Of a stretch of DNA of 64,000 nt, positions 1 through 11,695 are shown in pieces; the first letter of the stretch is position 1; the number at the start of each line of letters is the position of its first letter. The notes under the pieces are model-generated. The model was not told where the DNA came from, made no database searches, and saw only the letters and a list, made by a program, of their open reading frames with translations. The stretch comes from Dipylidium caninum (Eukaryota; Platyhelminthes; Cestoda; Cyclophyllidea; Dipylidiidae). The DNA is taken from NCBI GenBank assembly GCA_017562135.1, contig QEYB01001237.1:186001-250000 (forward strand), in the 5' to 3' direction. Both the position numbers and the translations under genes were made by a program.

Positions 1-680
1 TGAGGAAAAAGGTCGTCGACCATTGATTTGGATAACGTCATCGTTCAATGTTCTCCTCTCATGAACGAGTAATGCGCACGCGGAATGCCGTTTGGGCGAA
101 CAAATTCCACAGTGGTCTTCGCAATCGACGCTGCCCACTGGGGATGTCTCTGATATCTGCACCTTCCTCGCTGGCGTTCTCCGCATCAATTGGTCCTGCG
201 ACCCGCGCAACTCTCATTTTCTCTGTCCTCCACTTATGCCCGTCAACCACCATGACAGAAGTCAGTGTACAACGTCTCACTTGCAAACATTTCTCACACT
301 CCTTATTGACATCGGAGAGATGTGGTTGGGCCTTCCCCGCTACCGAGTAGCCCGACGACGATTGCGACAGGCTGGTCTGGACACATCAAACCCAGTCTTC
401 CAAGTCTCGCGGACCGACTTCCTGTCCAACCGAGCCGAATGAATGGCGGAGATACAATCACGGGAAGTGCGGTACCGATTGCGCTACATTCACATGCTCA
501 TCAGTGTAGAGGAAGACCTTCTCGCCACATCGGAAGCAACCGCACTCACACTAACGTCTGAGCTGACTTTACCCATTATAAAGCAATGGTGCTGTTGGAA
601 AGGTGACGGTGAGGCTGAGGCCGAGCATCGGGAGGTTGAAAAGAAGCAAGGAGGGACGAGGTTGCGAGTTGAATGACTGC
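1..680 (+). repeat. Repeat R1, copy A (near-identical inverted partner at 8,630-9,309)
   Basis: Every base p from 1 to about 680 pairs with 9310 minus p on the other strand, with only a handful of differences noticed (for example near 188, 391, 462 and 485). Similarity ends abruptly near 680. The left end is cut by the window edge. Short overlapping reading frames are shared by both copies, but I see no family motif and do not call a gene. Confidence 0.93.
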
Positions 681-3600
681 ATTTAGAATATGGTCGCGCA
701 TTCTCCCAGACAATTTTTTACTTACAACTGGGTGAGATAGTTCGGTGTGCCTCTTGACGCAACTACAACTTCGTCTTATCACACGCATACTTCACATCAC
801 GCTTCTTCCTTCCTAACCACAATCCTCCCACAATTCAGTTTTTTAAGGACAAGTCTGTGGCGAGACAGATTTATTATTCAAATCTGTAGTTAACTTGACA
901 AGAGAGAAAGCATTCTTTTCTCAGAGATTGCTGGGACTGCAACAATATGCGAAGCCTTCAAGCTTAGTAAGTGTATTCCCGTCGAGGCGTATGGAAGATT
1001 TGTCTTGGACTAACCTGAAGTCAAGCTAATTTTTCTTAGAGGAAGCATCGTGTCTAGATTTGTCATATCTGTGATTCAACAATGCCTGTTTGGACATTAT
1101 GGCTAATTTTTAGAGGAAATGGAGGGAAGACGGCATCAGCCTAACCTCCACCAAGCAACAGGTCGATCACATTGCGACAGGCAGGACCGCCGTTTGCTTC
1201 CTTCGACGAATCATACATCTATACATCCACATACTCACTGGTTACTCATATTCAACAACGGTCCAACTGAGATACGACCTTGCTCAAAGAAATTGTATTT
1301 GTGTCGTGGACGAGGCCCATTACTTCCAACCAGCTGAAGCGAGGTTGAGTTGAGCGCTAACTTCGGTGGACTATGCAAGTGGCAGCATGAAACGTCCAGT
1401 TCCACCAAATCACTCGAACTCGTCGCCGTGCCCGGCAAAATATCTTTTGTTTGGATAGAAACAAAAACCGAGACTGAGGGTGACGGGATTTTCGTGGGTA
1501 GACGAGGCTGCAGTGGGAGTTCACCTGAAATTACAATAAGAAGGGAAATCTGTTGCAGTGAAAGACCATGACTTTGACTTTCTTAGTGTAAAGTTTGCTG
1601 CTCCTCTTACCTGAATTCTTCTCTCCTAATCTTACACTCGGCATATGTGAAATCGGATTCTTTCTCGATTTCTGTAATATCCATCGCAAGAGACTTTCTT
1701 TCTAAAAGGGTTAGGGGAACCCTCGAGGTCCACTCCGCCAGTATGCGGTTGCTAGAACGATAAGCATGACTTTGATGCGGAGGCACCATTTACGCGAGAA
1801 GTACGTTAGAGCTATTACAAAGGAGGATGCACAACTTACGATTGGGCCATAATTCGGCTAATCATTGTAACAGTCTTCACAGTACCAAGGAACGGGTAGC
1901 AGCCTGTTTAGGTGGAGGAAAGTGCTTCTGGAGAAGGCGTGATAGCCAGCTGCATGGGAGCACGACCCGGTGGTCACTACAAAGGGTCTGAGCGCACCAA
2001 GTCTCAGATACTGTAGGGACTCTGCCTTTAAAACGGGGCCCCGACCTCCAGAAACCTGGGCTCAGCGATGTGCTCTCAGCACCCTTCATCCACCGAACGT
2101 CACTCCGCCACACGCCTCAACCGCGGTCCCACAATACTCTCACCAGTGAGAATCACTGAAATGCCGCTCCTAATTCTGTGTTCTGTTCTGATAATTAAGA
2201 GCTCCGACACGATCATCCTGCGTGATTGTGCGGACGTGATAAAGAAAGTTGCTTGGACAAAAATCAGTGGTTGACACGGACTATGTCGAGTGAAGAAACG
2301 TCACGCTTGAGGCAACCAGCTGAGCCGATGGACAGTTCATTGCCTCAAATAAGTAGCAGACAGCTGAGCTGTGTACAAATGCAGTGAAATCGAAAGGTTG
2401 TAAGGGAAAGATACTTGTCGCGTCGAACATTCACTCGGAATAGTTTTATGTGGACATTGTTCTGATATACAACACTATTCTCGCGTGGACAGTTCCAGCG
2501 CAGTTCTTCAAAGTTCCCACCCTGTTAACTGTTGCTAGACCTTTGCGAATTGAGAGGGATACAAGCATTTAAAGCAAGTGAGCCTGAGTAATACACCTGC
2601 ACCCATAAAAGCCAGAGGGCTCATCGAACGACCAACTGGCCTGATTGGCGATTAGTGGTTCCATTCACTCTTTCCAAGGAGTCTTTTCCAGAAATGCATG
2701 TACCCCTTAGTAATGTGGCTGATATGTGTAATATCAGTCATATTCTCCCCCCCCCTCTCCACGGCGACTCATTGTTTCCTTTAATATCCGCCTGTGTGGG
2801 AGTGCGGAGAACTGTAATAGGACGACCCGACCTTTGAAAGCAATGAATTGACGCTGCTTGCTCTGTCCCCTTCTTCAGCTGCCATGTCGATAACATAGGA
2901 AACGCACATGGGAAATAGAAGCTGCACCGCGACAACCATGTCTTCTCTGCCTCCCGTATGACAGTCACGAAATGTTGCCTTCCTCTCCAACTTCGGTGCA
3001 CAGTCTCAACCACTACCTTAGGCATGCTGAAAGCAAACGACTTTAGTTTATTTAAAGTATTTGTTGTTGGTGTTCTTCTCCATGAGTCGTAATTCGCGAT
3101 TGCAAAGAACCGCTTCCTCCGCGTCATCTTCATCCTGCTCCAGAGACAGAAGAGGTTCCACAATGGCACGCATTGATATCTCCGAGGTGTATTAAGTCTA
3201 TTGTAGATAGTTGCGTGTGCGAGGGACTAAGAGACCTGACATTCTTGCCATCATTTGTTGCATCGTATTAGACAGTGGTTAAACCGGCGAGTTTATTGTT
3301 GAACTGGGTCCAAACATAAGTCAGCAATCATCTTGCAAAGGACACAGTAGGCCACTGTCTCTCAAATTTCACTCTTTTACTCCCGAAGACTACGAATTCG
3401 GTTAAAGGAGGCTATGGCGGAGTGTTTGCGATCCGTGTCTACTTGGAAAACTAAGTAGAACAGGACAGTAGAGAAGAGGGTACGGGCGAGGACCACCGGC
3501 GGTTGCCAGCGAGACGCAAATTACGAGTGTCAGCAGAGGAAGTCTCAGGTCTTCGGTTGAATTCCCTGCATTCTCCTACATCCAGGTGGATTTAACACAA

Positions 3601-3884
3601 GGAGAAGTGTAGGGGGAGAATTGCTTTGCCCTTCATGGCCCATTCGCGGCATGATTGCGGCGAAGTAACTGCGAGAGAAATCGATGGCTCTGCGAATCCG
3701 CTTTCTCGACTCGCAGCATGCGCCCCCCAACCTACATTTGCGCAATAATACGTAGTTTTCATAGCTCAAATTTAGAGTTACACACGTCTATTTGTGGCGC
3801 AACCAGCCAATCCACTCAGTCTCGTGAGCGGGAAGAGCTTTGCCTTTATAAGTGCGCCAAGAAAGGAATCACCGAACATATCTC
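681..3884. other. Gene-free stretch between repeat copies
   Basis: Only short frames without family resemblance. The longest, on the minus strand at 2738-3169, has no motif that I recognise. A run of C residues lies near 2,748. Confidence 0.5.
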
Positions 3885-4060
3885 TCAGAAGCCCGAAATG
3901 AGCGTGAGAAGGGATTGAGTGTGAGGCGTTGTACGCTCTCTTGTCAAGCGAGCCAGCAAGCATAAGTGGAGGAGAAAGAAAACGAGCGCTGCGTGGGTGA
4001 CAATACCATCCGATGTGGTAGAGGATTGTTAGGAATGTGCGAATGGCGGAGGCATTTCGA
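3885..4060 (-). repeat. Repeat R1, diverged copy
   Basis: The reverse complement resembles 165-300. It shares the run TCCTCCACTTATGC, a CACCCACGCAGCGCTCGTTTTCT stretch against GACCCGCGCAACTCTCATTTTCT, and TACAACGCCTCAC against TACAACGTCTCAC. Translation in the matching frame also aligns (PPLM and TASH-like blocks). Confidence 0.65.
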
Positions 4061-5224
4061 CAGTGTGGTGGAGCGGGCAATGCCTCTCGTCAGGGGAGAG
4101 AAGGGGCGGTAGAGCGGCGGAGTGGATAGCCTTGCAGAATGTCCACACATGTATGCTACACCTAACAAAAGACGAGCAAGTGAGGAAAATGAGGAGCAGT
4201 CGAAGAACAAGTAGAAGTCGGGATGGAAGAAGAGAGGTGGTGATAAACTAAGCAGCAATGAAGTGAACTGGTTGGAAGAAGGAGGTAAATATTTTGTGAT
4301 GGGTTAGTGGTTGTGGGGTTTCAAGCTTGTGTGGGCATTTGTTCAACGTAATCATCACAATTGCATTGAGAAGACAGTTTTGTCATTCGGAAGAGGTCGA
4401 CACCGCAACAATTTCTTCCACACTGACCCACCCTGGCATAACACACTATAGAAGCCGCTTTACCTTCTGTTCCCTTCCACATCGTCTTGACTAACCGCTC
4501 ATTTTTTTCTGAGCCAATCCATGGTAGGAGGGTGTGCCACTCGCCGAGAAGGCTAAACACACTTGGCAAAATAAAGTGACTGCGAGGTCCCAAAACACCG
4601 TGGTGCTGACTTCACCGTAATAGAGAGCAACGAGTTGGATGCTACGAGAACCTGGTCGGAGTCAACGAACAGAGTTTTGTCACTTTGCTCACTTTGCGCT
4701 CACTGTCAACCGTGTTTGGTCTCGCGATCGTTTTAAGACTCCTCCACTAGTGTTTCTTCTCCGATAACCAAACAGACTCCCCGAACGGCAACAGAAAATT
4801 CCTTCTTCCTCTCAGCGCCATTCCAAGGTCTCGCCGTGGCGCATCAGACGCCTCCTGAATTGCTAACCAACCACCCTGTTAATCATCACCGCTGAAGGCG
4901 GGCTTGACTTGGTCTTGTCCTCTCAACAAATTTCTAGGTCATCTGTCTGGAAATGGCGGGCTAATCACCCACGCCAGAGGTAATTTTGGTTACGAATGAA
5001 GACACAAATGATACATCTGAGGTTTTTGCACTTGGAAATTTTAATGGGCTATCAGAACAGGTGAGTTTGCTCTGGCCTGCCTGCTGCCGACCTGTTAGGT
5101 CTCCTCCTGACTTCCCAAATCACCTCCACATGCGTGTGGTGGATGGTAAAGACCGTGCTTGTGAAATATGTTCAACTGGTTCTATGGACACTATGGCGAC
5201 TACTCTCCTCTTCGTCAGCAATTT

Positions 5225-5395
5225 ATGCCTTCCGCAGTCTCTTCGCAGTGAACGTGTTCAATCTCGGAAGTACGGTTGAAGAGAGACATGGAGATTGTTG
5301 GGCTGAGAAGTCTAATGGGAGTAGAGAAATTGGCAGAAAGGAAGGAAAGGAAGGAAGAAAGAGACACTTGTCACTCGGAAGTTTGCGTATCCGAT
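5225..5395 (-). repeat. Repeat R2, one of an inverted diverged pair
   Basis: The reverse complement matches 6,605-6,765 along the landmarks GAGTGACAAGTGTCTCT, TTAGACTTCTCAGCCCA, CACTTCCGAGATTGAA and TTCACTGCGAAGAGACTGCGGAAG. The two copies face each other across about 1.2 kb. Confidence 0.6.
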
Positions 5396-6604
5396 TATAA
5401 TAGTGGCACCGTTGAACTCGTACTGGTGTGGATTTAGGATTTGGTAGCGGTTCATACGCGACATCCCCCATTTTCACCCTTTCCATCTTCGTTCGTCATC
5501 AAATGTGATGCAATCGCTGTAAAATAATTTCCTACCGACGTCTGCTCATCACTTATCCACCGAACGCCTCTCTGCCAACACGCCTAACCGCGCTCACAGA
5601 ACAGCACCCACGAAATTTGTTCACGCCAAATTACGAATCATCGAAATGGTGTGTTCTGTCCACCAACGCTTCACGCTTCCGGCACAACCATCCTGGGCGA
5701 TTAGGTGAAGGTGATCGACAAAGTGCTTTATTAAACATTTAGGGGGATACTGCGACATTGGCCAGTGATGAAACGGACTGCTTCCGTGTAAATAGAGGTA
5801 CACACAGGCTACAGGGAGTCGAGCTGCGTACGCATACACATAACTCTCCAGTTTTGCGAGGGCAAAGGAACGCCTGATTCCTCACTTGAAGAGCCGCAAC
5901 CTTCGCTCATGCTGAGTGCAGGCGAGGATGTTACACCTCTCGTCTACGAGGAAATAGGAAGAGAGACGGTAGGAGAGAACGCGAATGAGGCGGAGGCGTC
6001 CGTGTTAAGCGGCGCAGAGCGCGGTGGCAGTAAAATCAGTCTGCCGCCTCGTATTTCTTTCATCGTAGCTTTGGTTGCACTATAATTTTGACTAATGCGA
6101 TGGTCACTCATGCCAACGCTTTCTCGATTGCGTTTCTCAAAGCTTTGTTGAGTGTTTAGCCGGAGAATCTCATTGTGCCTGTGGTGCGATGGCCCCTTTC
6201 CAGTCCCACTGGACCTCAGAAGTGGTCAACCTGAATGGGAGGACGGCGCCTCATGAACTGGCAATTGAGGCAAGAACACTAGAGACTTCGTACAAATTTC
6301 CTCGCATCAGAGAAGATGGCTTCAGCTTAGTTTAGTTTTGGTGCTCTCCGAAAGGTGCGGGTCCCCACATTATGATTGGGCGAAAATTTTAGGCCTCCCA
6401 AATTGAAAGTTGAGCGAAATTCACTTGAAAGTAGGCACGTGCCACTGTGACATTCATCGACGCCCAAATGATCCAAAGACGCAAAATGGCTTGGTCCATC
6501 TCGCCAAATTCCACTGACTCGGTGTCTCACGAAAAGTCAAGGCAGAAAATAGAGGATGTGTGGTGTGAACCGCCTCCCACTCCTTTGTCGATATCAGTGC
6601 CAGT

Positions 6605-6765
6605 CCAGTGCCACTCCCGAGTAACAAGTGTCTCTCCTTCCTTGCCTTCCATTCACCCACGTTAGATTTCTCAGCCCATCAACCCCCTTGGTTCTGTCCA
6701 TCCACACTTCCGACGTTGAAGAGGCTCACCGCGGAAAGACGGTGGAAGATGTGGAGTGTCCACGA
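6605..6765 (+). repeat. Repeat R2, partner copy
   Basis: It matches the reverse complement of 5,225-5,395. A weaker relative is seen at about 43,790-43,880 (GGAAGAAAGACACTTGTCACT). Confidence 0.6.
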
Positions 6766-8629
6766 GGACCGAAGCAGCCACCACAGTGGCAATGGAAAGA
6801 GGTGATGGAGATGGTGGCGCTACCGAGGCCTTCTGAATGTTCTACCACCCACTCCAAGATGATGACTGACAGCCTTAGGGAATGTCGAGGAGGGGAAGGA
6901 AGAATATTCTGTTGCCGTTGTGGAGTTCAGTCTGGTTTTTGGAGAGGAAGCAGCAATGCCGTTTTCTTTAGCTCGCTACTCATGCGCAGCTGAGTAGGTC
7001 GCACTTATTCTTCACAACGCGGACTCCCGCATTACACCTCGGGTGACATCTTGGGCAGTTGTGGCGTCGCAATGGGTCTGAAACTGTGGCAACTAAATCT
7101 TATTCTGCCACGGTGGATCGTCTACACGGAAAGTGGTAGAATTGGAAAGGCTTGAGGACAGGAGCTGTCACAGTGAGACATCAAAACGAAGGGGACAGAG
7201 GAATGACAATGGGGTGATTAAGTGGGCAAGAAAGACCAGATTTCGATGAAGCCACCTATCACTTCGTCTGTGAGCTCGTTGACATGCGGTGAAATTCATA
7301 CATCTTGACGTTCTCGAGATCCTTCCACCACCGCCGCTGGAGTCCTCGGCCCAACCTGTTGATTCGAAGGAATGATAGTTTTTACCCTCACATCGGACTG
7401 CGACTTCATCCTGTCCCTTCCACCCCCGTCAGGGTGGCGACGCCCAGTTTTCTAGCCTTTCTCCTACCCTCGTCCATCGCCTCTCGCCTCCTGTCGTCAT
7501 TGACAACGTTTCACTACTCAGCGTACAGTTTGGTCTTGAGAGGAAGACAGTGGTGCTATGATAGTGTGACATCCGCAAAGTCATATTTCTTCCCTCCAGT
7601 TATTGCCTCGTTTTCTGGAGCCTGACCGCGACTCCACCATGGCACTGTTGAGAGAACTTTAGGTTCTTCAACCAGTTTTAACGACTGCCGCACTAGCGGG
7701 AGGCCGATTTCGAAAGTTATTTTGAGAAAATGCAGTTCAATGATGAAATTGCGCGACAAATCACGCTCGATATTGACGGGAGGGGGCCGTATGCGTCAAA
7801 ACCCAGTCTCATGACTCCGAACAGCTTCTCGTGGCATCGCACTTGTTGTTGTCTTTGTTTCACGCCAATAAATGTGCGCGGCCTCCGCGGGGCGTGGCGC
7901 ACACTCGATCTGATGGTAGGCGTAGGCGCGAATGGCGACTAGTCGAGACGAAGTGTAAGAAAGGCACGAGTTAAATCAACTTAGGTAGTTTGCTAAGACC
8001 CCGCAATCACGAGCAGTAGACTTAGTGCCCCTCCGAGCCATTAATCTGTGCCACTAGAGCAAATGGAGGCTGTGGCGAGTTCAGCTTTGCAAGTCGAAGG
8101 CAACGTTGATCTGATGCCACCATATAGCAGGATGCAGGAAGAGTAAGAGCGGAGGCGTAATTATTCCGATTGAGGTACGTATTCTGACCAGTGGATACGA
8201 GAATAGATGTTAGAACCATTCATGCTACTCAACACATAATCATGCTGCAATTGATCAAATTAGGAACAACGAGTTGAATGCTGCGGGGAAATATTTTCAG
8301 TTCTGAGGCAGATTTCCTTCCTCTCTGCTAATTCGCCTCCCACATGATTAGACACGTATTTCATAGTTGTGAGTTAAGCACATTCTGGGCAATGCTCATG
8401 CGCATGATTGGCCCGCAAATGCTGAAGACTGCTCGCTCGCCAAAATTCAGCCTCGTGGAGAAGAAGGAGGAGGAGGAATGCGATGGAGGTAGGCCTCACG
8501 CGACATTGGGGACAAGCGCAGTTCATTGACACTCCCACGTGTGCAGAGAACATAGTATCACAGGACAAAATAGTCACTGAGCCTCAAATAGGGTAGGCAG
8601 CCTACCTTCTACCTTCAACATCCTCGCCT

Positions 8630-9309
8630 GCAGTGATCCAACTCGCAACCTCGTCCCTCCTTGCTTCTTTTCAACCTCCCGATGCTCGGCCTCAGCCTCA
8701 CCGTCACCTTTCCAACAGCACCATTGCTTTATAATGGGTAAAGTCAGCTCAGACGTTAGTGTGAGTGCGGTTGCTTCCGATGTGGCGAGAAGGTCTTCCT
8801 CTACACTGATGAGCATGTGAATGCAGCGCAATCGGTACCGCACTTCCCGTGATTGTATCCCCGCCATTCATTCGGCTCGGTTGGACAGGAAGTCGGTCCG
8901 CGAGACTTGGAAGACTGGATTTGATGTGTCCAGACCAGCCTGTCGCAATCGTCGTCGGGCTACTCGGTAGCGGGGAAGGCCCAACCACATCTCTCCGATG
9001 TCAATAAGGAGTGTGAGAAATGTTTGCAGGTGAGACGTTGTACACTGACTTCTGTCATGGTGGTTGACGGGCATAAGTGGAGGACAGAGAAAATGAGAGT
9101 TGCGCGGGTCGCAGGACCAAGTGATGCGGAGAACGCCAGCGAGGAAGGTGCAGATATCAGAGACATCCCCAGTGGGCAGCGTCGATTGCGAAGACCACTG
9201 TGGAATTTGTTCGCCCAAACGGCATTCCGCGTGCGCATTACTCGTTCATGAGAGGAGAACATTGAACGATGACGTTATCCAAATCAATGTTCGACGACCT
9301 TTTTCCTCA
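8630..9309 (-). repeat. Repeat R1, copy B
   Basis: This is the inverted partner of 1-680. The two enclose about 7.95 kb of unique DNA. Because copy A begins at the window edge, the true extent of the pair on the outer side is unknown. Confidence 0.93.
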
Positions 9310-10679
9310 CACCACTTCGTGGTTGGAAGTACTCACTCGCCCTCCATTTGCATTGCCTTGTGGATATTTGAAAGAATTTACATTGTTAATTGTGGCTCTT
9401 CTTCAACCACCTCGCGACCGACCGCTGCTTCGCGTTACTTCCTCAAGTCAACTGGTGGACAAGTAATTTTCTCCTGCCACGCAGTGCCTCGTCTTCTCTC
9501 GTAACGTGGATGAAGTGCTTTGCTTCTTTATCCCTCCAGCATGTAGCTAAAGTGGAACTGAATCTCCTTAGTTGTGCCTTCTCTGTTTAGGCATTCGGCT
9601 GCCACGCGCTTCGAGTCTTCGTCCGATGTCCACTATTCCGGTGTGTAATCACAGTGGCAGTTCATGGATGTGGGAGAGGTCAGCCACCTTCGGCATGGAT
9701 AAGTGTGCGTTCGGCGGAAGTGTGGCGCATGGTCTACGCGGTGACATCTCGTCCGTACGGTGACAGGCGGCTCTTTTCAGACTCACGCTCATCCATTCTG
9801 GCGAGTATCATTACAACTGGTCGAGGTTTCCGTCGAGACGGTGTTGCACGTGGTTGCCAAGCCCATACCGTCACCAGTATTTACGCGACAGACGTTGCGC
9901 ACATGAAAAAGAGCTACACGTCAGGACCAGGAGCAGTAGAAAATATGCAAATCACGTGGCTGCTCAGATCGCGTGATTATCAGGAGCAATGTGTATGTCT
10001 CCTCCTGCTTTCTCCACTCGCCACGAAACCTCAGGAAGCGGGAGCTGACTCGCCTTCACCATTTCGACCACCACTCAAGTCATCATCCTCTTTTTTTCCC
10101 AACTCCCTAACTGCCGCCCTTGTTTGTTAACCCCTCGATTAACTGGCACACCTTCGGCTGGGTGGCCTCAATCATCGCTTCCCCTCTTCCCTTTCCTCTT
10201 CCTCCTGCTCGTTCTCTCGACTTTCCTTCAACATGGCCAAAGCTCACACACAAATAAACAGCATACTATTCTGTCAGCCGCATCGTGATGTCTGAACTCT
10301 CCGTGGGGAAGTGTCTAGCAGACAGACGACCACTGCAAAGACGAGGGGTGGGCAGAAATACCCCATTACGCGTCTTCAACCCGTTACCAATAAGAGGTGA
10401 GAGAAGTGTAAGTGAACGACAAGCAAGTGGAAGCTCAATGAGACGGCATGATTGGAAGGGGACAAAGTCGACAAATGAGCATATGCAGCCGCAACTAGCG
10501 CATCTGTCCACGCAGCCCACTTGGACTAATCAAATTGCGATCGGAGCAGCCACCATCAGTCCTCATTTCGCGGTTGCCCCAGCGTCGCCTGGGTGCATGG
10601 CGATGCATGGGCTCCACTCTACTCATTGTGATTTCCTTTGTTTCGTGACGAGTGACAAGGAAACCAGGTCACCGGTTGT
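9310..10679. other. Gene-free stretch before the left arm
   Basis: Two plus-strand frames of about 150 codons (9654-10130 and 10285-10740) show no motif, membrane span or conserved partner. The second runs across the arm edge, where similarity to the right arm fades. Confidence 0.45.
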
Positions 10680-11371
10680 TCTGCCGATTGCCCATTTGCC
10701 CCTTCATGTGGACGAAATGGGCCTGCCAAATGTGGGTTAAGGAGATGAGTTAGTCGCTTCCTTTCCTCTCCTCACTTCCCTATTACACCAACCCAACCCG
10801 CTAACATGCCTCTTCCGGTAGTGAGAAATCTCTCACTTCATCCTCTTTCTCGTTTTGGTGGACGGGCGAAAGGACTTTGACTCCGCCTAGAAGGGGTGGC
10901 ACATATGGCAGAAGTGTGTCTGCCTACCACTCGCCAGCAACACGAGCGCATTGGCAGTGATGTGGCGAGAATTCGCATGAGAGCCCGAGTGGACGTGCAC
11001 TCAGTGGATGGAGAAGGAGTGGTGCATTCACATTCTGTGAGCTGTGAGCTGTGAGCTGTGATCTGCCCATGAAGGGCTCTCAAAGGAAAGGCCAAAGGCT
11101 GAACGGAAAGGTCTTGAGGCGGACATAATGAAAATTTCTCCTCTCCCATGAGTTAAAGTACTACATAGAATGATGAGGGGAAGCCTGAGACACAAAGCCT
11201 TGCACAGAAAGTGCAAGTTGAACGAAGAAATGAGTGGAGAGGCCGCAGTGGAAGGTCATGTGCACTTATCACAAGTTGGCACTTGGAGAGTGTGGATGTG
11301 TGTGGATATTGGCTGTTGGCTGTTGGCCGTTGGCTGTTAGGGGTGGGCGGAGGATGGGAGACAGACGTGGA

Positions 11372-11695
11372 TTAGGAGCCGTAGAAACGCCTAATCTGGT
11401 GGGACTGAATGCACCAGAGGTTGAAGAGGCCCACGAAGGAGAGGAATGTGAAGAGGGTTGCGAGGGTGAGGGCCAGGGCCCAGCCGAAGAAGCGTGGAAG
11501 TAGTCCGTTCGAAGCGCACCCCGTAGCCACCAAGGCCGAAGTCATGTAGTGCAAGTCGCCGCAGGGCAGCACCTCGTGCACCAAACCGTTCACCGTGCTG
11601 TCACTGAGATTGAGAATCTTGTCCAACAGCTGCAGCATTCCCGGCAACAGAGTTACATTCAGCACACCTTCCATTGCTGAACTATCATTGAACGT
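11372..11695 (-). other. Exon 9 of left prominin-like gene: end of second loop, TM5, C-terminus and stop
   Basis: This terminal exon follows a CTCTTCCAG acceptor. It encodes the end of the second extracellular loop, the conserved cysteine-bearing segment before TM5, TM5 (about residues 970-991) and a short cytoplasmic tail ending in RRFYGS before the TAA stop. I did not find a clear AATAAA polyadenylation signal in the first 300 bases downstream. Two short tandem arrays lie there (11,310-11,341 and 11,036-11,062). Confidence 0.82.

Larger units (their letters stand above)
4061..8629. other. Gene-free stretch holding the R2 inverted pair
   Basis: Apart from R2 I see nothing recognisable. Frames are short and lack splice-consistent partners. 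Confidence 0.5.

Noticed and set aside
8868..9262. Open frames conserved between the R1 copies.
   Set aside because: Conservation follows directly from near-identity of the repeat DNA; diverged copies do not keep the frames open and no motif is seen.
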